Shown here: one piece after another, positions 24,829 to 35,472 of the stretch
Numbering within the stretch: position 1 is the stretch's first letter
Layout of the letters: the number at the start of each line of letters is the position of its first letter
Assembly (NCBI GenBank): GCA_014898415.1
Contig: RCTD01000032.1
Span: 598,217-662,216 of the forward strand
Source: Stromatinia cepivora
Taxonomy: Eukaryota > Ascomycota > Leotiomycetes > Helotiales > Sclerotiniaceae
Length of the DNA: 64,000 nt
Direction: 5' to 3'
Translations under genes and position numbers: made by a program
Notes under the pieces: model-generated
Databases searched by the model: none
What the model was told of the DNA's origin: nothing
What the model saw: the letters and a program-made list of their open reading frames with translations, nothing else

Positions 24829-26040
24829 GGATTGTTTTTAAATATTCTTTTATTTTTTATTTATTAATTTCTATTAAAATAATTAAATAAAATAATTATT
24901 CTTTATTAAATTTACTTTTATTAATTTAATTTCAAAAACAATGGAATATTTTTTTTACAAATTATAAATTTAATCTATATATCAATATAGAATTCAACAA
25001 ATTATATTTATTAGAAATAATTCTAATATACAAATATAAATTCTTCAAAAAAAACAAGATAATTAACAAAATAAAATAAATACTAAATCAATTTCAAATT
25101 TTAATAAAGTAATTGATTTTGATCTATAAAGAATATATAAATAAAAATAAATTAGATTTGTTATATTATATTAAGAAATAAAAAATTTATAATAATATTA
25201 AAAATATAAAAATATTCTATAAAATAAAAAAACTGAACAATAAATAGATCAATTTATATAAAATATTAAAAATCTATTTTTAATTTTGTTTAATCAAGTT
25301 ATCAAAAACTATTCGAATCTTTTCAATATTTTATTGATCATTTTTGATATTAATATATTCGATATTTTGTTTTTCTAAACAATTAATAATTAATAAATCG
25401 GAATTGGAAATTACAATAAATAAAATACTTGAAAAAAAAGATAAAGATAAGAAACCAATTCAGAAATGGATTTTCGAAGATATATTCGATAATTATAACA
25501 AAAACGATTATTATTATCAAATTAAATAAAGATATTATATTTCTATTTAATAATTGATAATTGATTTAAAAGGAAACAAAAAAATACTAATTAAATATTA
25601 TCAATTATACCTCCAGAAATCTAAATTATTATTATAAATCTTAAATCATCTAAATATAATATTATTACTATCAATACCAATTATTATATTTATAATATTG
25701 AAATAATTAATAAAATAAAAGAAAATACGATTTATATAAAAAAATATATATTATAGATTTTAAAATAATTCTAAAATCTAAATAACAATCCCACTATAAT
25801 TGGATATATAGATTTAAACTTTTTAAAGTTTTATTAATAAATTTTATTATAATCTTATTAATTATTTAAAGATAAATCTAATCTCGAAAAAAAGAATACT
25901 ATTACAAATTCACTATCCATTTCTAACTAATCTATATAAATACTTCAAATATTTATTCTTTACATAATCGGCGCTCTTTTTAACAGCTTCTTTCCTCCTT
26001 TATAGAATATTATCGTATTATCTAAGACCCCTTCCTGTAC
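24829..26040. other. AT-rich sequence without identifiable gene
   Basis: Extremely AT-rich, with only chance open stretches (for example 25344-25529). A short GC-richer patch at about 25970-26040 marks the approach to the next element. I see no LTR pair or domain. Confidence 0.4.
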
Positions 26041-26407
26041 CGTGATACTTTTTATTTATTATATTAATCGAATCCGAAATTCGAAAAAGAAAAAAAGAAT
26101 ATTATATTTATCGAATTCGAAATTCGAAATCAATATTCAAAAGAGAAAACAAGAAAACCCCTATTTATCGAAATTCGAAAGAAAAGTAAAGAAAATTATA
26201 TATATCAAAATCGAATCGAATACAAAAATCTATAATATTAAAACCGAATCGAAAAATAAATAAAAAGAATAAAGAATTTTGAAGAGTTTGAAAATATTAA
26301 AGAATTTTTTAATAGAATTATAGTTCTTGATACTTTTGTACTATAATATAATTACAAAATCATAACTATAGAAATATTGAATTTCATAAAATGAAAATAT
26401 AGATATT

Positions 26408-26570
26408 TGTTGGATTTTGGATCATACCGTATATCTAAGCATGGGACTATACTATAATGGGATTAGCCTGCACATAATTCTACTGAATCACATAACCTGT
26501 ATAATAGCTTCTAGCCAAATAACCTTATAAAAATAATGCTTTCCTATCCATTCAATATGATTTGTTAATA
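26408..26570 (+). repeat. 5' LTR of the miniature copia-type element
   Basis: 163 bp and aligns without gaps to 28241-28403. Identical blocks include ACTATACTATAATGGGATTA. The differences are transitions. Confidence 0.9.
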
Positions 26571-27628
26571 GATTATGAATCCGGGTTCTACATATCACTA
26601 TATAGTTTAGGGTTAGTTTTCCAAAATGAAAGATCAAATTCTCAATAGATTTAATAGAATAAACAAATAAGATCGATACAGTTGAACGGGGAAATCCATT
26701 ATATTAAATACATCTACAGAATAGGATCGAATAAAATCATAAACTACTCAACGGACAAATGGAGAAGCCCGCTATACTAAATATATTAATAGAATTGAAT
26801 CCCAATAATATAGCTAATATAGAAGAACCCGCTTTAGGAAATTACTCAAACAGAAGATGCTACTTTTTTACACCCTTTTTCTGACAATTCGAGAATCAAT
26901 CGATTCCCTTGATATCTCCTTTCTCTTTTGAAAGCCTAAGCCTTTTGAAACCTCTCCAAACAAGACTCGAATATTCCCATTCCTTGAATACCTTCGATCC
27001 TTATACAATTGATAAATTCCCTATAGAAAACCTAATAAGAATATTGAAGATTATATTTCTGATATAGTTTTTGGGGGAGTTATGAAACCCACATTTGTTT
27101 TCGTTTTTGAAGGAATCCTACACCATTATATTGAAAGATTCTTTTATTTATTATATTATATTAAAGAGTATTCTTTATATTTTTTGGGGGGGGGGATTCT
27201 CTTTTGGCATCCAATCCTTTTTCCGACCATTACCCCTTTATATTGTTGCTGATATCTTCGATATCTTCTTGTTCTTCTTTTTGTAATTACAGCCATCAGT
27301 TTCGTTATTTTTTGATATATTGTTTATTATATATCGCTTCAATCCCACTTTGTTTTTTACCCCCAAATCAATGTTATTTCGTTGTATCTTCATATTCAAC
27401 ACTTACAACGATAATTACATTGATGATTATAAAGGAGAAGGAGAGTATCCCTGGTAAAGGAACCGGAAATGGAACCAGAGACGACTATAGAAGAAACCAA
27501 AGATAGAATCAGAGGAGAAGACTATATATCAGAAGATATACAGAGCGATATACTAAAAGGAACAAACGATTACATTAATAATAAAAGGATACATATCCAA
27601 ATAAAAGGAATATTAGACTCCATTATAT

Positions 27629-27830
27629 AGTATATAAAGACCATTAAATACTTAACCAAATGTAATACTAGAGATCGACAAATATTATAACTTTCTGGAG
27701 CCGATAGTTAATAGAATTTATTAATTAGTATATAAAGACCATTAATACCTAAACAAATATAATACTAGAGATCAATAAATACAATGGTTCCCTGGAGCAA
27801 AAACTACTAGTTAATAGCCTATCAATCATC
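27629..27830 (+). repeat. Direct repeat of about 95 bp inside the miniature element
   Basis: Two adjacent copies, roughly 27629-27720 and 27724-27820. Each carries TAGTATATAAAGACCATTAA, then TAATACTAGAGATC and CTGGAGC. The second copy has small indels. Function unknown. Confidence 0.7.
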
Positions 27831-28240
27831 CTGATTGATAGTTAGTTATACTTTTACTACAAAGAGAAAAGTTATAGATATAATTCTATAAGATATATTA
27901 TCTTATTAAAGAGAAACGTTTATATTATAATATAAAATCGAAGGCTTTAGTCCAATATAATTGGAGGATTGGGAGCAGAAGAGATAGATTTCCTTTAATT
28001 TTTATTATAAAAAAAGAAGTGCTGATTATCCTTTAAAGATTATTATATTATCATAGAATGATCATTCTATTCGAAATAATCTTGTTAGATCTTGGGTCTT
28101 AAAAGATCTAGCAAAGGAATGATCACCCAATACCATTGGCTTTCTATTTCAGATTAACATTGCTCAACTCGGTTTAAACCAATTGTAATACTTATAGTTT
28201 AACCCTCTCTGCTTTTATATACGTTACGCTCCTAAAGAAG

Positions 28241-28403
28241 TATTGGATTTTGGATTATACTGTATATCTAAGTATAGGACTATACTATAATGGGATTAGC
28301 CTGCATATGATTCTACTGAATCACACAACCTATATAATAGCTTCTAGCCAGATAACCTTATAAAAATAATGCTTTCCCACCCACTCAATATGACTTGTTA
28401 ACA
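28241..28403 (+). repeat. 3' LTR of the miniature copia-type element
   Basis: 163 bp, TATTGGATTTTGG to GTTAACA, followed by the target duplication ATATT. Confidence 0.9.
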
Positions 28404-28586
28404 ATATTATGATATTATCATTATAAAAATTAATAAAACTTTGAAAAGTTATTAAAGGATATACGAATGGTATTCGAACTTGAGTGGTATTCGAATTAGA
28501 ATGATATTATATAGTATTTGAAAGATCCCGATAGAGAACCGAACTATTATAGCTTTCGGGACGAAAGCTTTCAGAAGGGAAGACTC

Positions 28587-28790
28587 TATTACAAATACAA
28601 ATACACTTCGTAGACAAGCCAAAAGCAGGCCGATATCGAAGGAGTTTTCACACTAGATTAAAGAGTTTTCACCTATATATATACAGATTTCTTCAATGAA
28701 ATAAGAAAAAAAAGTAATGAAAAGTCTGATAATTTCCACCAAACCTATTGTTATTCGAATATTAGCCGATTCTTTATCGTGATTCTTATA
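28587..28790 (+). repeat. 3' LTR of the split TGTTACGAA-type element
   Basis: About 204 bp. It is related to the 191-bp LTRs at 9189 and 11008, sharing AAAGAGTTTTCA, TTCTTCAAT, AATGAAAAGTCT, CCTATTGTTATTCGAATATT and the GTGATTCTTATA end. It starts TATTACAAATAC (from TGTTACGAAT). It has a small length difference and no partner LTR in the window. Confidence 0.78.
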
Positions 28791-31700
28791 GAATCATAAA
28801 CAGAAATACAAATACAAAAACATCATTGATCAAAAATATATATATATTATAATAAAAAGAAGGAAAAGAAATATATATAAAAAGAAGAACTAAAGATTAA
28901 TACTCGAATCTATTTATTTTCTTTTCGGAGTAGAGGAAAGAAGAAGAAGAAAAGAAATTTAATATATATATAAATATATACGCGTAATATACCATCTTCA
29001 AGAATATCCATAAAGATTATTTTATAAGGTTGAAGTTTGGAAAAGTACTCTGGAGAAGTATTATATATATATGATATCTCTAATGAGATGCGCTGCGGGA
29101 TAAGTATTACTCTATATAAAATATAATATAATTTATCGATTATTTAACAAGATTGATTTCGTTCTCAGCGTCTTTAATAAGCTCCTCTGTCATGTATAGA
29201 TATCTGATGCCGGTAGAGGATAAGTTTGGGGTTTTGATCGATGGATTGGTGGTTTTGTTTTATTTATTTAGGGTGGAATGGGGGGTATGAAGGAACAGAG
29301 GTAGGTAGGTAAGTAGGTAGGTAGGTATCTCGTGGGTGCTATAATCGATTTATATCTGCGTATTAAGTATGTGTGTCGAATGATGAAGTATTGCATTTAC
29401 ATCTTCGTTGCAGATCGATTGGTTGGAGAGTGATTAGCCTACCATCGCGAAGTAGACCAGGGGGGTTAGGAGATGGAAAAGTTGTGATAGGACTGTGTAA
29501 AGATGTTGATGAGTGTTGTACCAGCTATCGTTCGATGCAGCCAACTATCATCTATAAATAACTAATAGCGAAGACCAGTCCCTTGCTAAGAGAGACACGA
29601 GTTATAAAACGAAGGTATGATGAAAATGGTACCCTGAGATAATAGTCTTCCTTCCACCATCAATCTTCAGCCATCGCATACCTTGAAGGAAGTAAGTGAG
29701 AAAGTGGAATCAAATCACAATGTAGAATCAAAGTTATTTTAAGTGGCTAATGTGGCTGAGAGAACCAATACTCATTCTAATACTATACCTCCAGCTTTAG
29801 CATAAAATTCCTTGAAAATCCGAAAGAAATGGAATGGAAACATTGAAGGAAGTCCCAGTGAGAATCATTCGGCAGGACTAGCAACAAGATCTTTAGCTCT
29901 TGAGAATCATCATAGAAAAGACGACGTAGGAAATACGAAAGAAAATCTCGAAATGAAAAAATGGAAGGGCAAGTAATATCCTGACAATACCAGTACAAAG
30001 GATCAACTTCTAACTTCTCTCTGAATGAATGATGAACATGATACCACCAAATCATAATGACACCAATAAACCATCCATTAAGCTACGGAACATCCAACCT
30101 CCTCCCCACTAGTTGTATATCCCAATTACTTTAACATTTACACAACAATACCGATCCTTCATCGAACGATATCTGCATCATACTTCATATTAGCGGATAC
30201 TTCCGCATTGTATTGCAATATGACTACAAATGCAAGTAACCAACAGTCAATGAATGAACTTGGTCGTCACAAAGTGGGTCACATGAAAGTGTTATGCCCC
30301 CCCCCAAAAAAATTCCGAAATGAAAATTTCCAAGGTTCTCGACTTACGTCACAGGGGATTTCGATTTCCTGCTGTGCAGCTGCATAGGTGGAGGCGATAC
30401 CATCCTAAACGCATAGTAAATTAATCAATTGATGGTATCGAAGCACATTCTGGTCTGTGAGTATGTGGTCACTTGTTTATCCTAGAAGTAGATTATTATT
30501 TCGAAATATGATTCTGCCAGGCTTGAGGAAAAGCTGAGGCAGGTGCATGTCATTATGTCATCATTGTCTTGTTTTTGGTATAACATGTGGTGATTGACTT
30601 TCTATGTATGTTATCAGCTCGCAGATTTTTCAAGCAGATTGGACAGTTCTGCAAGGTAGATGGAAAATGAGGTCTCCACGTAGTTTGGGAATGCAAGACA
30701 GAAAGAATACCAAGGCTAGACCTAAATTTAGGTCCCGATGACATAGTTTGCCACCTGCCTTTTAGTGATATCCAAGAAGAGGAACATATCCCATCACCAT
30801 TATCCCATCATATTTGAAGGAGGAATGCCAAAGTATTCTTAGAATGTTATCATCTCGGGTAGATCTTTGAAACAGAATGAATGTTCTCGGGATAAAATTT
30901 TGAAATTAACGGTAAGATAGTGGATGTGAAAGCTATTGGTAAAACCAACAAGACCACAAAAATGCAGATCAAAATCATGACGAGAATACACATGCAGCCT
31001 TGTAGAAGAACAGATGTTTGTGCTATGACGATATGGCGCGCTAGTTAAAAAAGACATTGAAGATTGAAAGCGCAAAAGTGATGCCATCAAAAAAGCCATC
31101 GAGTATATAATAGTGGAGAAAATATAGATGAGCAACAATATAGTATTCGCGGGATTCCCACAAGCGAGAGATAAAGTATAGTAGTAAGATCATAACTATC
31201 TGGACCTGAATGATTTTTCATCCCATAGGATTTCTTTGCAGTAGATCAACCAACGCAATACTATATCAGGAAACGTGGGGAAACCGAAACAAAGATTTTT
31301 ACAAATTCATTTACCGGAAGGATGAGGAATCATACGAACTATGCCCTTAAGAGGAGTAGGAAACAATTAGAACTTTCGTAGTCAAGGTGAGGTTGGTTTG
31401 CAGGCCATTTAAGGAAATTTCTATATTGCATTCCGAGCGGAGTCCTTTTGCCTCTTCAATTGTTCAATTATATGCCCAAGATTTTGAGTTTGATATTCCC
31501 CTCAATTCCAATCCGAAATTCCTATGTATTCTCGTACCGATATTCGGGCAATAACCGTTCGAAATGAGGGAAGTGGTACGGGTACGGGTACGGGTAGATT
31601 GTAGTGTATTCTTGGCCTTGATCCGATTTGCCGGTACCTCCTGTATTCTACTTCTCTCATCATACAGATGCATATGTAGATTCGTAAATAATTCATGCTT

Positions 31701-33205
31701 CTTGGTAAAAACCAATAAAAGTGTAGCAAAACTAGTAGGTAACCATTGAAATGTTGAGACGGAGAGTTGAAAAATGGTGTTTATGACGAAGTGTGATGAT
31801 GATCATCGGGCGCGGCCGCACAAACCAACTTGCATATGATGACATCAGCAGGACTCCTCCTTGGCACGACGTATTTACCCGTTCATACAAAAGATTTCTT
31901 TGGTTGAATTAACGAATTATGATGCGAATTATTGAAATTGATAATTTGATCCGAAAATATGATTTCATTACCCGGTCCGGTAAACTCAAGTGATTCTCGA
32001 AATATGTCTAGACATGATATTGGTTTGACCATCTAAAGCTCGCTCTCTATATTTCTTAATAATCGGCATTTGCGTTTGCATGGAAAGATGCATCTCGACT
32101 CTTACATTTGGGTGGTCTAGCTCTTGGGTTAAGGTTATATTGGAATGACGAGGGTAATGAACGTGGCAATGATTTGCACTATGACATCTCTGATCAACAT
32201 CTCACAAGTCTGGGGTAAAGATAATTTTTGATGATCTCTACGCCGGGATACTGAAGTTTCCTTCAAGGATTGGTTGATCTGTGGATTAATGTTATTCGGT
32301 CGCAAAATTTGAGTTGTCCGTATTGAATTTTAAACGGTTGCTTGTTTTTCCAGGGGAGAATTTGTTAAAGTTTTCACTAAGCTGACTGCGCCACTATGAT
32401 TTTGATCTTGCAAAATATCGGAAACATGGATGTGGACTCTTCAAAAATGTTTTGAAAACTCTATTTTGGTACATGTGACGGGTTCTATCACAACTCGGTG
32501 AAAAGGCGTGTTTGATATGATGTATGATGTATGATGTATGATGTATGATGTATGATGTATGATGTACATACAATGTACCCGCGATAGACGACTAGGGCAC
32601 GCTTACCTACTAGGTAAGTAGAATTCTCTCTTTAGTTGTACTACACTACACGAGTAATCTACAATCATTAATTCCAAGCCTTAGTCAATAGTCAATCCAA
32701 AGTCCCTAATTGCGTACATTTGTTTCAATAATCTCATAGGCTAGAAAGTGGCCAGCGCTTTGTTAGTCAACCACTTTGAACTTTTGACCGTCTAAGAGCT
32801 ATGACCTTGGACTCATGGTAATCCTTTCATAATATTGGATGATAAAGCATGTATGATGTGTTAAGAAGTCAAGGATCTTTTCATCGTCACCAATTTTTTG
32901 ACGCTAAATGCGCTAAATTGCTGTTAGTGCCGTTCTCCTGTTTTTCAGGGTCTAACAGTTTACTAGGGTGGATAGTTGTCTATCAATAAGCTAATATCAA
33001 GGGGAAAGAATGTATATATTTCCATCGAAGCCTCATGATATTTCCTTTTTCATATCATACAACTCACCAGCTTCAAACCTCTACATAAGAGCAATTTACC
33101 AAACGTCCAATACCAACTTTACACTCTCAAACACTCTCAAATCCACCAAACAACTCTCAAACCTGAAATCCTCAAACTTTCAAAAACCTCAACTTCTCAT
33201 CCAAA
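28791..33205. other. Transition from AT-rich block to gene-bearing DNA; no supported gene
   Basis: The base composition changes near 29,150. The rest is normal-composition DNA with only short, unsupported open stretches. It includes GTAG-type microsatellite near 29300-29335, a short GGTACG tandem near 31570-31598 and the heptamer array at 32515-32566. I see no convincing exon chain on either strand. Confidence 0.5.
32515..32566 (+). repeat. Heptanucleotide microsatellite (TGTATGA)n
   Basis: About seven perfect tandem copies of the 7-mer TGTATGA in an intergenic region, likely variable in length between strains. Confidence 0.9.
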
Positions 33206-33445
33206 ATGTCTGCCTCAACCGCCTCATATCCATCCCCCAGCATCTCATCCCACGAAAACCAAGACATAACCTCCCTCTTCGCCTACGCCAAATTAATGCA
33301 CGAACACACGCGCAAACAAATGGAAGCAGCCAACAAATCCGCGCGCCGAAGAAGCGCCAACGCCAATGGCACAAACGCACATGCTACATTGAGAAGTGGC
33401 CATGAGAGTTCAACGGACAGTGCATCATCTTCTGGATCACGATAA
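33206..33445 (+). CDS. Small Ser/Ala-rich protein, 79 residues, function unknown
   Basis: A single-exon ORF of 79 codons. It has a disordered Ser/Pro N-terminus, then a compact stretch at about residues 18-50 containing 'NQDITSLFAYAKLMHEHTRK', with A, M, H and Q spaced as in an amphipathic helix, and a basic 'SARRRS'. The C-terminus is Ser/Asn-rich and disordered. There is no signal peptide or membrane segment. The upstream 150 bases are rich in CTC/CAAAC runs typical of fungal 5' leaders, and the ATG follows a good context (CCAAAATGTC). The codon choice and C-rich third positions stand out from the AT-rich surroundings. Overlapping open stretches in other frames are shadows. I do not recognise a characterised family; it looks like a conserved short protein of filamentous fungi. 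Confidence 0.7.
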   Translation: MSASTASYPSPSISSHENQDITSLFAYAKLMHEHTRKQMEAANKSARRRSANANGTNAHATLRSGHESSTDSASSSGSR

Positions 33446-34094
33446 GCTGAGAAGTTTCTGAAGAGCCGAAGTCTCGAGACATGATTTGGCGGATATAGCT
33501 GCGACTTCTTATGGGTGCACGCAGCATACTACGACTTTAATAACGATTTTCCTCTCGTGTTGGGATTTGTATATTATTTATTATTTATACGGATGAGCAT
33601 GGTTGTTTGGGAAAAGCATATATACGGGAATGCGGCGTTTGGGTACCTATATGGGATATTATATTGTATGAATAGGAGTTGTTTGAGTGGGTGGTGTTCA
33701 AACGGGCAATGAGGGAGTTGGAATCTAATGGACGGGTGTGTGACTCATGATGGATGATGATATTGGGAGAGATTTATTTGTAGTATCTCTAGAGAATCAC
33801 TGTCGGCTGGTGATAGGAAGATGGATGAAGAACTAGATGATTAATACGGATATTTTCTTCTCGATGATTTGTGACTAGATGGGAAAGTTCGTGAGTGATA
33901 TTTGTGGCTAGACCAACTCTTTTCCCGTAGTATTCATCCCCATTATTCCAATTCTCTCAATCTTCAAATCATCTTTTTCAATTTAATCAATTACTTATTC
34001 CCAAATTATCCACCTCAATTCTCTCCACCTCTCTCTTCTTTCAATCCTTTTAATATTATGCCCTGTTCATTTACTAACTCGCTTATATAATTAC
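33446..34094. other. 3' flank of the small gene; no further gene seen
   Basis: Probable 3' untranslated region and intergenic DNA up to the AT-rich insertion. It has no supported coding region. Confidence 0.5.
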
Positions 34095-34107
34095 TATAAC
34101 ACTATTG

Positions 34108-34780
34108 GGCTGGCAAAAAAGTCGAACTCCCATTTGTACGCGGTGCCGGCTACGAACCTATAGTATATAAAGTCTATAAAACCAATAGAAGCTTTTACAA
34201 TGATTATTCGATGATTATAAAAATCTTATCGATCTTACTATTATAATCTTTCGATTTACAATTATAAAAGAATAAGGAAACTTGGGGGGGTATTAAATAG
34301 TATTATAAAAAAAATATCGTTTTGGAAAATGTTTTAAATAATTAAAATTAATTAATTATATTATTTATTATTGAAAAAAAGTTTTAAATATTATATTCGT
34401 AAAGAATATTATTATCAAATGATTATATATCTATCGAAGGAGTTTCGGATTATCTAGAATATATTTTAATACTATATCTTCATTTTAAATAAAATAAAGT
34501 AAATATACTCGAATAATTAGTAATTATATATTAAGAATGATTATATCTAATCTTACTTTTAATAAAAAATACTTTCAAAGATTTTTGAGAGAATTACAAT
34601 ATTATAAAATTAGAAATTCAAAGTTATTCATATAAAAAAATCTTTTTCTTTTGTGATTTTATTCTTTTTATATAAATAAAATATTATATTTAAAAATTCT
34701 TAATTTAATATATCTATATACTCTTAGAGAAGTTTCAGACTATAAATTAATACTACTACTACTACTACTACTACTATTAT
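34108..34780 (+). mobile_element. Probable non-LTR (LINE- or SINE-type) insertion with 13-bp target duplication
   Basis: The AT-rich 673-bp segment is bounded by an exact 13-bp direct repeat TATAACACTATTG (34095-34107 and 34781-34793), and the match extends outward with one C/T difference. Its right end is a simple-repeat tail of about eight TAC units followed by TAT. A long target duplication plus a short tandem tail are the marks of target-primed reverse transcription. The left end is GC-richer (GTACGCGGTGCCGGCTACGA), which could be a SINE head or simply the point of 5' truncation. No RT or endonuclease similarity survives. Two related motifs, GAAGGAGTTTCGGATTAT (about 34435) and AGAGAAGTTTCAGACTAT (about 34726), suggest an internal repeat. 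Confidence 0.6.
34751..34780 (+). repeat. (TAC)n tail
   Basis: About eight TAC units followed by TATTAT at the right end of the insertion, directly before the second copy of the target duplication. Confidence 0.85.
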
Positions 34781-34793
34781 TATAACACTATTG

Positions 34794-35300
34794 CCGTAAC
34801 AATTCAATTATTCCTTAGAATGTATAATTAACGATCGAAAGATCGATGATCCCGAAAGGGCTAACTATAGGTATGTGATCTAGTTACGAACGCTGATCGT
34901 TCGTGGTCCGATTAGTACGATCGGTATAGCGAATCCTTACAATCCATAACAATCATCATCTATAGTCATTTGTCGGTAGGAACGTATATAAGGAAGCGAA
35001 GCTTCAATAAGATATATTGTTAATATTCGTATTGTTTTGTTTAAAGAATTAGAACTACGAAATCGTCGAACTATTATATAGTTCGGTTCCTCGACGCCGA
35101 GGCACTAGCGTCGCTAGTGAAATATCACGTGATTGTTATCCCGACATCATCAAAGCCATATACAATATTAGTGTTTTATATAGCCGTATTAGTTATTAGA
35201 TTCTAATTCTTCTTTTGAAGTATCACTTATAAGACTATTATTTATAAGACTACTGTTCATAAGATTATTAATTACAAAGCTGAAATTCTTCTATTATAAA
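34794..35300. repeat. Unassigned repeat-like segment next to the insertion
   Basis: Contains short palindromes (ACGATCGAAAGATCGAT; GCACTAGCGTCGCTAGTG), a TATATAAGGAAGCGAAGCTTC block that looks like a transposon promoter, an inverted pair TAACAAT (34797) / ATTGTTA (about 35133), and repeated CTTATAAGACTA/TTTATAAGACTA units near 35225-35260. It may be a solo LTR or a DNA-element fragment, but I find neither TG...CA ends nor a target duplication. Confidence 0.4.
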
Positions 35301-35472
35301 AGAAATTATTTTTCGATAAAATAACCATCGATATACAAATGCAAACAAGAACTCTTGAAGCAAAATTAAGGAAACAACAATTCATTTCATACTTCCCTCA
35401 CAAAAAATCACCACATCCACATATCTGGAAGCAGCGAGAGCGAATTGATATCTTCGTCCTTTAATTCCTCGG

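Larger units (their letters stand above)
26408..28403 (+). mobile_element. Nested 2.0-kb miniature copia-type LTR element
   Basis: 163-bp LTRs (26408-26570, 28241-28403) starting TGTTGGATTTTGG/TATTGGATTTTGG and ending GTTAATA/GTTAACA, a perfect target duplication ATATT (26403-26407, 28404-28408), and a purine tract AAAGAAG before the 3' LTR. The termini match those of the 5.5-kb copia element, but the LTR bodies differ. The 1.67-kb interior has no gag or pol similarity. The sequence after the 5' LTR, GATTATGAATCCGG, resembles the corresponding site in the 5.5-kb element and has a TTATGA core as in half-tRNA-Met primer sites (inference). It is probably mobilised in trans by a copia element. 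Confidence 0.88.
26041..28790 (+). mobile_element. Remnant of a TGTTACGAA-type LTR element, split by a nested element
   Basis: Two pieces, about 26041-26407 and 28409-28790, of an element related to the one at 9189-11198. The left piece has the same AATCGAA/CGAAATTCGAA-rich internal sequence. The right piece ends with a GGGACGAAAGCTTTCAGAAG block, very like GAGGACGAAAGCTTCGGAAAGG before the 3' LTR of the 9189 element, and then a related LTR. No 5' LTR is seen, so it is 5'-truncated or its start is decayed. It encodes nothing recognisable. The exact left boundary is a guess. Confidence 0.65.

Noticed and set aside
1..29150. The extreme AT-richness could suggest mitochondrial DNA or bacterial contamination.
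   Set aside because: LTR pairs, target duplications and copia-ordered pol domains, transition-only divergence, and a continuous join to normal fungal genes fit RIP-mutated nuclear repeats better.
30553..30744. Open stretch with a 'CPICLKNL' run suggesting a RING finger.
   Set aside because: Only one Cys pair and a stray Cys follow; the rest of the RING cross-brace is absent and no neighbouring exon supplies it.
29783..31138. A run of short minus-strand open stretches that might be exons of one gene.
   Set aside because: I could not find donor/acceptor pairs that join them in frame, and no domain emerges.
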